Shown here in pieces: positions 34,840 through 43,470 of a DNA stretch of 64,000 nt. Below the pieces are notes generated by a model, which was not told the origin of the DNA, did not search any database, and saw nothing but the letters and a program-made list of their open reading frames with translations. Origin of the DNA: Halobacillus halophilus (lineage in GTDB: Bacteria > Bacillota > Bacilli > Bacillales > Halobacillaceae); NCBI RefSeq assembly GCF_020171985.1, contig NZ_JAIVAL010000012.1, positions 104,413-168,412 on the forward strand. Direction: 5' to 3'. Within the stretch, counting starts at the first letter, position 1; each line of letters opens with the position of its first letter. The translations under genes and the position numbers were made by a program.

Positions 34840-36069
34840 ATGAATATACAGTCAGGAACCTATTATTGGCCGGACACCTTTAGCGATAAACCAACTTATC
34901 CAGCTCTAGAAGAAGACATTACTTGTGATGTACTGATCGTAGGAGGGGGCAGTTCAGGAGCTCAATGTGCCTATTATTTCGCCGATCAGGGGATGGATGT
35001 TGTCGTTATTGAAAGTGAAGAAATCGGACTTGGGAGCACAAGTTCGAATACATGCTTACTTCAATCATCGGGAGAGAAATTATTTACGGATCTCGTTCAT
35101 GTTTTTGGAGATGACTATGTAACAAGACACTTGCAGTTATGCCAGGAAGCAATTGATGAAATAGAGAAAGCTTGCAGTCTAATTAATTTTGATGCTGAAT
35201 TCAAACGAAGGGATACTCTTTATTATGTAAGTAAGGATGTTGACTTGCTTCCTTTGCAGCGAGAGTGCGAGTGGCTTCAGGGACGAGGCACACCGGCTAG
35301 ATGGGTAACAGAAGAATGGATCAGCCAGCATTATTCCTTTACCAAGCAAGGAGGTATTTTCTCTAAAAATGATGGAGAAATGAATCCTTTTATCTTCACT
35401 CATGGACTTTTACACTATGCATCCACTAAAGGCGTAAGAGTTTTTGAACATACAAAGAGGACGGGAGAACATTATGAGGAAGAACTACCTGTCATCACCA
35501 CAAACCGTGGTCCTCAAATTCGTGCTAAACAAGTGATCTACGCTGCAGGCTATCACGATATGGACATAAAAAAAGAAAAGAAAGCACGTTTTGTAAGTAC
35601 GTACACGCTAACGACCAATCCCGTAGACCATTTTAGCGGCTGGTATGACCGCACGTTGATTTGGGAGACTGCCCGGCCGTATGTATTTATCAGGACGACG
35701 AAAGATAACCGCGTTATTATCGGAGGACTCGATGAAGAAACAGAGCACCCGGAAGAACGGGATGGAAAGCTTGTGCATAAGAGAAAGAAGCTTATGGAAG
35801 AGTTAAATAAACTTTTTCCACAGATCAACACGAGCCCGGCTTATTATTCAGCTGCTTTTTATGGTGGTATGGTAGATGGTCTTCCAGTGATCGGAGAGTA
35901 TAAAGAGTATCCAAACAGCTTCTTCTTGTTAGGATACGGTGATAACGGTACGGTTTACAGTATGCTCCTTGCTAAAATTCTAAGGGACTGGATCGTGGAG
36001 GAGAAGAAAGATGATTATCAGCTCTATCAAACAACTCGCCCGTTAAAGAAAAAGAAACTCTATAAATAA
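34840..36069 (+). CDS. FAD-dependent oxidoreductase (DAO family)
   Basis: Flavoprotein of 409 residues. The dinucleotide-binding motif VLIVGGGSSGAQCAYYFADQ begins near residue 32 and is followed by VVVIESEEIGLGSTS. The C-terminal DAO signature region VIGGLDEE...DGLPVIGEY and the GYGDNGT flavin contact are present. Relatives oxidise amino acids or amines such as glycine and sarcosine; the substrate is unknown. An AAGGAG lies before the ATG. A strong terminator follows. Confidence 0.85.
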   Translation: MNIQSGTYYWPDTFSDKPTYPALEEDITCDVLIVGGGSSGAQCAYYFADQGMDVVVIESEEIGLGSTSSNTCLLQSSGEKLFTDLVHVFGDDYVTRHLQLCQEAIDEIEKACSLINFDAEFKRRDTLYYVSKDVDLLPLQRECEWLQGRGTPARWVTEEWISQHYSFTKQGGIFSKNDGEMNPFIFTHGLLHYASTKGVRVFEHTKRTGEHYEEELPVITTNRGPQIRAKQVIYAAGYHDMDIKKEKKARFVSTYTLTTNPVDHFSGWYDRTLIWETARPYVFIRTTKDNRVIIGGLDEETEHPEERDGKLVHKRKKLMEELNKLFPQINTSPAYYSAAFYGGMVDGLPVIGEYKEYPNSFFLLGYGDNGTVYSMLLAKILRDWIVEEKKDDYQLYQTTRPLKKKKLYK

Positions 36070-36073
36070 TAAG

Positions 36074-36110
36074 ATCAGCTTCCTGACCGGGTCAGGAAGC
36101 TGATTTTTTG
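36074..36110. terminator. intrinsic terminator, probably bidirectional
   Basis: ATCAGCTTCCTGAC pairs perfectly with GTCAGGAAGCTGAT, followed by TTTTTTGG. It lies between convergent genes. Confidence 0.93.
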
Positions 36111-36121
36111 GATAGGCAAAA

Positions 36122-36505
36122 TTAACAAAGTTCATCCTGAGTTTTCTTATTAATAAGACGAGCCATCTCTTTTTTAGATGTTGACATCCGCTTGTGCTCA
36201 AGTCCCCATTCGTTCATGCTGGCTAAAAATGAAGCTGTTGTTTTACCGTAGGGGGTGATGCGGTATTCTACTTTGGGGGGGACCATTTCATAGTCTATAC
36301 GTTCGATTAATCCATCGTCTGTAAGTTTTCTTAGTTCACGGGATAGAATGCGAGAAGAAATTTCACCATCGATCTCTCGTCTTAACTGGTTAAATCTCAT
36401 GGGATTTTCGTGAAGGAGCTTCCATAAAATGAGTCCTTTCCATTTACCGCAGACAATCTCCAGGGTGATCTCAATACCTGTTTCAGTTTCTTTCACCCTT
36501 TTCAC
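36122..36505 (-). CDS. HxlR-family winged-helix regulator
   Basis: HxlR-type regulator of 127 residues. The family core EIVCGKWKGLILWKLL...MRFNQLRREI...SSRILSRELRKL...GLIERIDYE is complete. C19 stands just before GKWKG, where several redox-sensing members carry a Cys; sensing is not shown. Its start overlaps the end of the small upstream gene by 23 bases on the same strand, so the two are probably one transcript. The target is unknown; the divergent ABC exporter operon at 36971 is a plausible one. Confidence 0.9.
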   Translation of the reverse strand: MKRVKETETGIEITLEIVCGKWKGLILWKLLHENPMRFNQLRREIDGEISSRILSRELRKLTDDGLIERIDYEMVPPKVEYRITPYGKTTASFLASMNEWGLEHKRMSTSKKEMARLINKKTQDELC

Positions 36506-36710
36506 CTCGTCTCAAATTATTTTCGTGGTTATTCTGTTCACGTGCTTTATGATATCCGGCTATGATCCCCTGGGCATAGACCTTATTCAGCACATTCATG
36601 GTATGGGGGACAAATTGATCTTTATCGATCTCTGAAATCCGGTCAAGCAAGTCTATAAGCTCAAGCAGCTCATCCGTAACTGGGAATATTGGCTTAACAT
36701 TATTCCTCAC
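36483..36710 (-). CDS. small protein of unknown function
   Basis: Product of 75 residues, not recognised. It is acidic in the middle (PVTDELLELIDLLDRISEID) with a basic, Asn-rich tail and no membrane segment or signal. The start would be GTG with AGGTG close before it. It overlaps the hxlR-like gene by 23 bases and comes first in the transcript, which supports its reality. Chance is the alternative, but the composition is that of a real soluble helical protein. Confidence 0.6.
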   Translation of the reverse strand: MRNNVKPIFPVTDELLELIDLLDRISEIDKDQFVPHTMNVLNKVYAQGIIAGYHKAREQNNHENNLRRGEKGERN

Positions 36711-36970
36711 TCATTCACCTACTCTTTCCTCCGAGACACTGGTACTGTAATTTTATTTTGTTTTTCGTTAGACGACAAGTACTTACAATTTTGTTACTAT
36801 TCTATTCTGGCTATGCTTTCATAAACGAGTGACAAACAAAGTACAATTGAAGAGTTGCGGCATAATCATTCTTCTAAAAGAAAACGTGGTAAGGTGAGTT
36901 AGATAGTGGGCTGTCTTTCATTACTCCTGTATAATAGTAAACAATTTATTACATAATCGGAGGCTCCTTT

Positions 36971-38680
36971 ATGCGCAAGATTCTTTCCTATGCCAAAAAT
37001 TATAAAGCCCCAGCATTGATAGCTTTAGCTCTTATGGGGATTGAGCTTGTTGTGGAATTAGTTCAGCCTTTACTAATGGCACAAATTATCGATGAAGGAA
37101 TTCTTAAGGAAGATTTCTCGATCGTTTCTGGGTGGGGAGGGCTGCTATTAGGTCTTTCCTTATTAGCTTTCGCAGCCGGAATTACAAATTCTTTTTTTGC
37201 AGCTAAGCTCAGCCAGGGTGTAGGCTATGATTTACGACGAGATCTCTTTACGAAAGTCCAGCATTTTACAAATGAAAACTTTCAATCTTTTTCCACTCCT
37301 GGATTAATTACTAGAATGACTAACGACGTCACTCAAATTCAGAACTTTCTTTTTATGTTTGTTCGAATAGCGCTAAGAGCCCCGCTGTTTATTGTTTTTG
37401 CCGTGATCATGGCATTCAGTATTCATGCAGGACTAGCCCTTCTAATTGTCGTTGCCGTCCCAGTATTTCTCCTGTTTCTCTTCTGGGTTTTATTCAAAGG
37501 AGTGAAACTTTTTAAGTTTGTTCAAAATAAGTTGGATCGTGTCAATACAGTGATTCGTGAAAACCTAACTGGCATCCGCCTTATTAAAGGGTTTAACCGT
37601 GGTGATCATGAAGAAACCCGATTTAAAGAAGTGAATGATTCTTTAGTTGATAAAAACAAACGGGCGCTCTGGCTGATGGAAACCACCATGCCGGTCGTGA
37701 TGTTGGGGATGAATATTACGATTCTTCTCATCATCTGGCTGGGGGCAGAAAATATCCGAGCAGGAAATGTGCAGGCAGGGGAACTGGTTGCCCTGATTAA
37801 TTATGCTACCCGAATTATGTTTACTTTTTCCATTTTCACCTTCCTTATTATGGTTTTTTCCCGAGGAAATGCTTCTGCTCACAGGTTAGGTGAAGTGCTG
37901 GAAGAAAGCACACCTTCCTACCTGGCTGAAACGAACGGCAAAAAACTTGAGTTAAAAGGGAGTCTCTTATTTGACCAGGTCTCCTATAGCCAAGGTGGTG
38001 AAGAAGTTCTCCATCAGATGAGCTTCCGTGTAAGATCCGGGGAAACCGTAGGGATACTGGGCGAGACAGGTTCAGGTAAGAGTTCCTTATTAAGACTTAT
38101 ACCCCGATTATATGAAAAACAATCAGGGCAACTCTATTTAGATGATAATGAAATAAGCGAACTGGATGTGAAGCACCTTAGATCGCAGATTAGTTTGGTC
38201 CCTCAGGACATTCATCTGTTTTCAGGGAGTATCCGTGATAACATTCTTTGGGGAAAAGAAGATGCTGATATGGAAGAAGTCATCGAGGCGGCACAGAAAG
38301 CACAAATTCATTCTTTCATTCTGACTCTTTCAGAGGGATATGATACCATGCTTGGTCAAAAAGGGCTGAGCCTGTCCGGGGGCCAAAAACAACGCTTATC
38401 TATCGCCAGAGCCCTAATTCGTAAACCAGCGATCTTAATTCTGGATGACAGCACAAGCGCGCTTGATGCCCATACAGAGACCGAGTTGCTTCGTGCCCTT
38501 GAAAAAGAGGCCTGCACCGTGTTCATGGTGGCTCAGAAAATCAGTTCTTTAAAGCAAGCCCAAAAGATCCTTCTTCTGGAGGATGGGCATTTAATCGCCG
38601 ATGGTACTCATGAAACGCTTCTCGCACGCAGTCCTTACTACCGTGAAGTTTACATGTCCCAGCAAGAGGAGGCGGAATAA
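36971..38680 (+). CDS. heterodimeric ABC exporter, subunit with degenerate ATPase residues
   Basis: ABC half-transporter of 569 residues: six membrane helices (about 15-300) fused to a nucleotide-binding domain. Walker A GETGSGKSS lies near 362 and the signature LSGGQKQRL near 467. Two catalytic residues are changed: the Walker B Glu is Asp (ILDDSTS, D493) and the switch His is Gln (VAQKISS, Q522). This is the pattern of the non-catalytic partner in asymmetric exporters such as BmrCD or TM287/288. CGGAGG precedes the ATG; the stop shares one base with the next start. Drug or lipid export is likely, substrate unknown. Confidence 0.93.
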   Translation: MRKILSYAKNYKAPALIALALMGIELVVELVQPLLMAQIIDEGILKEDFSIVSGWGGLLLGLSLLAFAAGITNSFFAAKLSQGVGYDLRRDLFTKVQHFTNENFQSFSTPGLITRMTNDVTQIQNFLFMFVRIALRAPLFIVFAVIMAFSIHAGLALLIVVAVPVFLLFLFWVLFKGVKLFKFVQNKLDRVNTVIRENLTGIRLIKGFNRGDHEETRFKEVNDSLVDKNKRALWLMETTMPVVMLGMNITILLIIWLGAENIRAGNVQAGELVALINYATRIMFTFSIFTFLIMVFSRGNASAHRLGEVLEESTPSYLAETNGKKLELKGSLLFDQVSYSQGGEEVLHQMSFRVRSGETVGILGETGSGKSSLLRLIPRLYEKQSGQLYLDDNEISELDVKHLRSQISLVPQDIHLFSGSIRDNILWGKEDADMEEVIEAAQKAQIHSFILTLSEGYDTMLGQKGLSLSGGQKQRLSIARALIRKPAILILDDSTSALDAHTETELLRALEKEACTVFMVAQKISSLKQAQKILLLEDGHLIADGTHETLLARSPYYREVYMSQQEEAE

Positions 38681-40497
38681 TGGCAGAAAAATCAGGGCGT
38701 CCTCCCATAAGACGCCATCAAGGCATCGGTACAGCACCGCCGAAGGTTGATGATATTCGTTCCACTTTAAAAAGGATCTGGCATTACATGGAAGATAAGA
38801 AAAAGCGTTTTTATACCGTTCTTGCCGTCATTCTCTTAAGTTCTTCCTTATCTCTTCTCGGTCCGTATTTGCTCGGAGTCACGGTAGATTTAGCGATCGC
38901 TGAACCAAGTTCAAGTGACGTGATCATCATGCTTGGATGGCTGCTGCTTATTTACGCTTTCCATTCATTGTTTTTATGGCTTCAGAATTATTGGATGATT
39001 GGTATAGCGCAGGACACCGTGTACTCGATGCGTAATCACTTGTTTTCTCATTTGCAGCGGCTTCCCGTAATCTTTTTTCAGCAGCGTCAGCAGGGAGAAT
39101 TAATGAGTCGCTTAACCAATGATATGGAAAACGTGAGCCGTACTTTAAATACAGCCGTGGTCCAATTTTTTACGAGTGTCCTTACGATTATAGGGACAGT
39201 GGTTATTATGGTCTGGTTAAGTCCCATGCTGACTCTTATGACCTTAACGATCGTTCCTGTTATGTACTTTGGTATGAAATGGATCACGAAGCGGACAGGG
39301 GAGTTTTTTAAGAAACAGCAAAAGGATCTTGGCGACGTTAACGGGTACGTCGAGGAAATGTTTTCAGGGCAGAATATTATTTCAATGTTTTCTAGAGAAG
39401 AAAGAGTGATCAAGGATTTTGAATCGAAAAACGCTGCCTTAAAGCATTCAGGTTACTGGGCGCAAGTTTACACAGGATTTATTCCCAAACTGATGAATAT
39501 GCTTAACAACGCGAGCTTTGCTATTATCGTCGGAGCGGGCGGTCTGCTCGCTTTAAACGGCTTTATTTCTATTGGAATTATCGTTACGTTCACCACTTAC
39601 TCTCGTCAATTTACAAGACCTTTAAATGACCTTGCTAATCAGTTCAACATGATTCTTTCAGCTGTTGCAGGAGCTGAACGGGTTTTCCAGATTATAGATG
39701 AATCAGAAGAGAAATCGGATGAAGAACATGCAGAAGCGGTCGGGACTCTAATGGGGGATGTTGAATTCAAAGCTGTGGATTTTTCATATGAAGATGAGCA
39801 GCAGACTTTAGCCAATATTTCATTTCAGGCCGAACGTGGCCAGACAGTAGCTCTGGTAGGCCCAACAGGTGCTGGAAAAACAACGATCATATCTTTGCTC
39901 TCCCGTTTTTATGACCCTGATCGGGGCGAAATTTTAATAGATGGAAAAAATATAAAATCTATTACACGAGATAGTTTGAGGAATCAGATGGGAGTTGTAT
40001 TACAGGATGCCACTATGTTCCATACCACCATTCGGGAGAATATTCGATATGGATGGCTGGAAGCTTCGGATGAAGAGGTAGAGGCTGCAGCCAAGGCAGC
40101 CCATGCTCACGATTTTATTACAAGGCTGCCAAAAGGATATGATACTTGGCTTGATTCGGATGGAGGAGGAGTTAGTCACGGACAGCGTCAATTGTTATCT
40201 ATTGCTCGAGCGATGATCGCGTCCCCAGCTTTATTAATATTAGATGAAGCGACGAGTAGCATTGATACTGTGACAGAAATGAAAATAAATGATGCTTTAT
40301 CCAGACTGATGAAGGGGCGTACAAGCTTTGTCATTGCTCACCGTCTTAATACAATTCGTTCAGCTGACTTAATTATTGTCCTGGAAGAAGGAAAAATTGT
40401 GGAGAAGGGCAGTCACCAAGAGCTGGTCGGGCAAAAGGGCTTCTATGCTGACCTGGTTAAAACCCAGCAGGCAGGAAGTCGGGATACCAGTCTGTAG
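38680..40497 (+). CDS. heterodimeric ABC exporter, catalytic subunit
   Basis: ABC half-transporter of 605 residues with six membrane helices and a nucleotide-binding domain. Walker A GPTGAGKTT lies near 393, Walker B ends in the normal Glu (ILDEATSS, near 522) and the switch His is present (IAHRLNT). Its signature motif is altered: VSHGQRQ replaces LSGGQ. Paired with the upstream subunit, one composite ATP site would be intact and the other dead. An N-terminal extension of about 40 residues is polar. The start overlaps the upstream stop by one base. Confidence 0.94.
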   Translation: MAEKSGRPPIRRHQGIGTAPPKVDDIRSTLKRIWHYMEDKKKRFYTVLAVILLSSSLSLLGPYLLGVTVDLAIAEPSSSDVIIMLGWLLLIYAFHSLFLWLQNYWMIGIAQDTVYSMRNHLFSHLQRLPVIFFQQRQQGELMSRLTNDMENVSRTLNTAVVQFFTSVLTIIGTVVIMVWLSPMLTLMTLTIVPVMYFGMKWITKRTGEFFKKQQKDLGDVNGYVEEMFSGQNIISMFSREERVIKDFESKNAALKHSGYWAQVYTGFIPKLMNMLNNASFAIIVGAGGLLALNGFISIGIIVTFTTYSRQFTRPLNDLANQFNMILSAVAGAERVFQIIDESEEKSDEEHAEAVGTLMGDVEFKAVDFSYEDEQQTLANISFQAERGQTVALVGPTGAGKTTIISLLSRFYDPDRGEILIDGKNIKSITRDSLRNQMGVVLQDATMFHTTIRENIRYGWLEASDEEVEAAAKAAHAHDFITRLPKGYDTWLDSDGGGVSHGQRQLLSIARAMIASPALLILDEATSSIDTVTEMKINDALSRLMKGRTSFVIAHRLNTIRSADLIIVLEEGKIVEKGSHQELVGQKGFYADLVKTQQAGSRDTSL

Positions 40498-40561
40498 AGT
40501 TGGAACGTTTACACCCCTAAAGTTGTCCTTCCATATTCTAATATGGAAGGGGGGTGAAGAT

Positions 40562-41467
40562 ATGGCTCATGAAAAAAGAGCTTATCCACTTTGGACCGAA
40601 CTTCCATATGCAGGGGCAGACCATTCCCCTACGATTGCAGGAGGGGTGGAACCAGATGCCGGAAAGTGGAAGACGTACTTTATTCAGCATAGCCGGCGCC
40701 ACGGCTTCAAGAAATTAGATGGGCGCCCGATCCGTTTAGCGATTAAAGACCCGGATACCATTGACTGGTACGCTCAATTAAAAGTCGTACAGCGTACAGT
40801 CGCTAATTTATCCGAACGAGAAAAAACTATTGCCGAGTATTGGGGTACTGGTCCAGCTTCCAAACAATGGATCCCCATTGTAGATCGGCTAGTTGACACA
40901 TATGGGATAGAGGCGCCGAGAGCAGCCCGAATTTTAAGTGCGCTGTTCGGCGGTATGAATGATGCTTTTGTCGTAGCCTGGACATTGAAATACAAATGGC
41001 TGGTGCCAAGACCTAACCAATTGGATCAACACTTGGCAACTTACATTTGTACACCTATGCATCCTTCTTATCCTTCAGGTCATGCTACAATTTCAGGAGC
41101 GGCTGAGGTCATTCTAAGTTACTTCTTTCCTGCAGAACGTCAGAAACTTCATTATCTTGCTGAAGAAAATGCTCAATCCAGGTTATACGCAGGTGTTCAT
41201 TATCCTGTAGATAATTCTGAAGGACTTCGATTAGGAAGGCAAATTGGCAGGATTGTGGTTGAAGAGCTTAAGAAAGATAATGTGGATGGATTGCCGGTTG
41301 ACCGCTCTTCACGCGAATACAGAAACGCAGACATCATTCCTCGAACATATGAGCAGGCTATCCCATTTGACTTTGATGAAAAATGTGATTCCCTCTTACT
41401 TCGAGAAGATGAATCGAATGGACATTCGTCTACCTATGATTGGATCGATCCTAAATTATTTATTTAA
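40562..41467 (+). CDS. PAP2/vanadium haloperoxidase-superfamily protein
   Basis: Soluble acid phosphatase/haloperoxidase-type protein of 301 residues without a signal peptide or membrane segments. The three-part phosphate/vanadate site is complete: K-x6-RP (KYKWLVPRP), PSGH (YPSGHATISGAAE) and SR-x5-H-x3-D (SRLYAGVHYPVD). The all-helical arrangement resembles vanadium-dependent haloperoxidases more than membrane PAP2 phosphatases. The real reaction (phosphatase or halide oxidation) cannot be read from the sequence. The open frame extends to 40376 inside the ABC gene, but GGGGGGTGAAG before 40562 marks the start. Confidence 0.85.
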   Translation: MAHEKRAYPLWTELPYAGADHSPTIAGGVEPDAGKWKTYFIQHSRRHGFKKLDGRPIRLAIKDPDTIDWYAQLKVVQRTVANLSEREKTIAEYWGTGPASKQWIPIVDRLVDTYGIEAPRAARILSALFGGMNDAFVVAWTLKYKWLVPRPNQLDQHLATYICTPMHPSYPSGHATISGAAEVILSYFFPAERQKLHYLAEENAQSRLYAGVHYPVDNSEGLRLGRQIGRIVVEELKKDNVDGLPVDRSSREYRNADIIPRTYEQAIPFDFDEKCDSLLLREDESNGHSSTYDWIDPKLFI

Positions 41468-41486
41468 AAAAGAGATGTATAAAAGA

Positions 41487-41516
41487 AAAGAGCAGCCTCT
41501 TTTGCTGCTCTTTTTC
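41487..41516 (+). terminator. intrinsic terminator
   Basis: AAAGAGCAGC pairs with GCTGCTCTTT across a 7-base loop, followed by TTTCC. Confidence 0.9.
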
Positions 41517-41586
41517 CATTTGCGGGGTAGAGGAGCCATGGAGATGGTAAACTAGACAATAGCACAAGAAATAAGGAGGAAGTCAT

Positions 41587-42480
41587 GTGGCTCGAAGAAA
41601 GAATAATGCACCAAAAAATAGCTTTACCGTAGAGAAGTCTGATGAGCTGTTACCTTTTTTGCTAAGAATGCTCCCCGAAACAGGGCGGAATTCAGTAAAG
41701 TCTGTTCTTAAGCGAGGACAAGTTCTGGTAGAGGATGAAGTTCAAACCAGGCATGACCATAAATTACAGCCAGGGCAGAAGATCACAATCGTAAAAAATA
41801 AAACCTTTAAACGGAAAACGGCATTAACAGGACTATCGATTTTACACGAAGATGAAGACTTGATTGTCATTGATAAGAGTGCGGGGCTATTATCGATAGG
41901 TTCCCCGAAAGAAAAGCAGGAGACCGCCCATCGTCAGCTGATGAATTATGTGAAAAGTAAAAATCCCAACCATCGAATTTTTGTTGTACATCGTTTGGAC
42001 CGTGATACATCAGGAGTCATGTTGTTCGCTAAAAACGAAGAAGCCAAATTAAAACTCCAGCAATCATGGAAGAAAATGGTTAAAGAGCGTAAGTATGCGG
42101 CATTAGTGGAAGGCTCGCCTAAGCAGCCCGAAGGCACTGTCGAATCGTATGTAAAAGAAAGTAAAACCCTGAAAATGTTTACGACTAAAAATCCTAAGGG
42201 AGCTCAGCACGCGATCACACATTATAAAAAAGTGCAGGGGAATACTAATTTAACTTTACTTGAGGTCCAACTGGAGACCGGCAGGAAAAATCAAATTCGT
42301 GTGCATATGCAGGAAATAGGGCATCCAATTGCCGGTGATAAAAAATATGGAGCACGCACAAATCCAATTAAAAGGTTAGGTCTTCACGCCCATGTTCTTG
42401 CTTTTCAACACCCTGGTAACAAGAAAGTAATGCGGTTTGAATCCCCCATTCCTAAACCCTTTCTATCCAGTTCAAGATAA
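41587..42480 (+). CDS. RluA-family RNA pseudouridine synthase
   Basis: Pseudouridine synthase of 297 residues. An S4-like RNA-binding region occupies about residues 15-75, and the catalytic domain has the RluA motif HRLDRDTSGVMLFAK with the nucleophilic Asp. ETGRKNQIRVHM and GHPIAGDKKYG follow. The exact rRNA or tRNA site is unknown. The start is GTG, with AAGGAGG upstream; the ATG two bases earlier is in another, quickly closed frame. Confidence 0.92.
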   Translation: MARRKNNAPKNSFTVEKSDELLPFLLRMLPETGRNSVKSVLKRGQVLVEDEVQTRHDHKLQPGQKITIVKNKTFKRKTALTGLSILHEDEDLIVIDKSAGLLSIGSPKEKQETAHRQLMNYVKSKNPNHRIFVVHRLDRDTSGVMLFAKNEEAKLKLQQSWKKMVKERKYAALVEGSPKQPEGTVESYVKESKTLKMFTTKNPKGAQHAITHYKKVQGNTNLTLLEVQLETGRKNQIRVHMQEIGHPIAGDKKYGARTNPIKRLGLHAHVLAFQHPGNKKVMRFESPIPKPFLSSSR

Positions 42481-42514
42481 TGGCTCTGTTATAGTTTATG
42501 ACGATTTTTCATAA

Positions 42515-42845
42515 GAATCTTATTACGCAATAGGGCCGATTAGTTGAAGAATCAGTTTTGAGATATATTTGGTCCGTTTCTAAGAAAGAGAGAAGGATGG
42601 CTACGGAAACAACTCCTCTTGTTCCATCACCCAGACACTCGAGACATAAGCCGCTCATCAACGGATTGAAAAACCGCCATCCTTTTGATGGTCGGCTTAT
42701 GCCGGTCGTGTCTTTCGGGGGGATTCCACATTTGAACACTTTCCTGCGTCGTGCAGGGCCGGAAAGCGTAATCGTCCCCCGAAGGACCTTCTTCATAACC
42801 CAATAACTCGAAATCGAGTCTTCAAGTAATGGGAGCTTTACTTTA
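42515..42845 (+). repeat. dispersed intergenic repeat, copy R4
   Basis: About 330 bases. Left end AATAGGGCCGATTAGTTGAA then GAATCAGTTTTGAGATAT; right end TAACTCGAAATCGAGTCTTC then AAGTAATGGGAGCTTTA. Inside are the CATAAGCCG/CGGCTTATG hairpin module (42628-42744), nearly identical to R7, and the TGCGTCGTGCAGGGCCGGAAAGC block shared with R2, R3 and R6. Confidence 0.82.
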
Positions 42846-42916
42846 AACTAGTATGGATATTTAACAGATTTACAGAAATAAGGAACAGGTATTTATTGAA
42901 TAAAGAAGGCAAGTTT

Positions 42917-42957
42917 CCTAAGGCTGTTTGCATATAAATAAGTAAACAAGCCTTAGG
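42917..42957 (+). promoter_or_regulatory. hairpin that can cover the cupredoxin ribosome-binding site
   Basis: CCTAAGGCT-GTTT (42917-42929) pairs with AAACAAGCCTTAGG (42944-42957) with one bulged base and an AT-rich loop. The 3' arm runs into the TTAGGAGGG Shine-Dalgarno of the next gene, so folding would hide part of it. It may be a translational switch or thermosensor, or a DNA operator. Confidence 0.5.
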
Positions 42958-42966
42958 AGGGATTAA

Positions 42967-43422
42967 ATGGGTGCATTAATTTTATCAGCTAAGAAGGTAG
43001 CTGTGATCGCAGCGGCTGTTCTGGTAGCCTTTTCTGCCTATTTTATAGGCAGCTATTTTTGGCAGGGTGCTATTGCGACTTCATCCCAGCCAGTAAATGG
43101 AGAGCCCCGTGTCATTAATCTTGTAACAGGGGAGTTTAAAGCTGAAACAGCTGATGGAAAAGAAATTGAAGCGTATCGCTGGGACCCAGGTACGATTTTT
43201 GTAGAAAAAGGAGAACCAATTAAATTAAGCATATACGGTGTAAACGGCAAAGAGCATCCATTCTTTATTGAAGATACCGAAATAAAAGGTGTGGTTCAGC
43301 AGGGTAAAGAAACAATTGTAGATTTGAAATTTGATAAAGAAGGAGTCTACCGCTTAATTTGCACGACGCACTCGGACATTAACTCGAATGGACCAATGAT
43401 TGCCTATATTGTGGTCGATTAG
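42967..43422 (+). CDS. membrane-anchored cupredoxin-like protein
   Basis: Product of 151 residues: one N-terminal membrane segment (about 8-32) and an extracytoplasmic cupredoxin domain. Candidate copper ligands are the His of KEHPFFIED and the Cys, His and Met of CTTHSDINSNGPM, in the expected order and spacing for a type 1 or CuA-like site. The role is electron transfer or copper handling; the partner is not in the neighbourhood. TTAGGAGGG precedes the ATG and lies beside a stable hairpin. Confidence 0.83.
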   Translation: MGALILSAKKVAVIAAAVLVAFSAYFIGSYFWQGAIATSSQPVNGEPRVINLVTGEFKAETADGKEIEAYRWDPGTIFVEKGEPIKLSIYGVNGKEHPFFIEDTEIKGVVQQGKETIVDLKFDKEGVYRLICTTHSDINSNGPMIAYIVVD

Positions 43423-43425
43423 AAT

Positions 43426-43470
43426 GAAAAAGCAAAAGGGACAAGTTTAGTCTCCTTTTGCTTTTTCATT
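43426..43470. terminator. bidirectional intrinsic terminator
   Basis: GAAAAAGCAAAAGG-AC pairs with a CTCCTTTTGCTTTTTC arm around AAGTTTAGT. It ends both the cupredoxin gene and the convergent HD-GYP gene. Confidence 0.88.

Noticed and set aside
42558..42806. Open frame in repeat R4 whose peptide closely matches one in R7 (63672-63899)
   Set aside because: The similarity follows from recent copying of the repeat. There is no consistent ribosome-binding site, copy R2 does not keep the frame, and the structure lies in DNA/RNA hairpins, so it is not called a gene.
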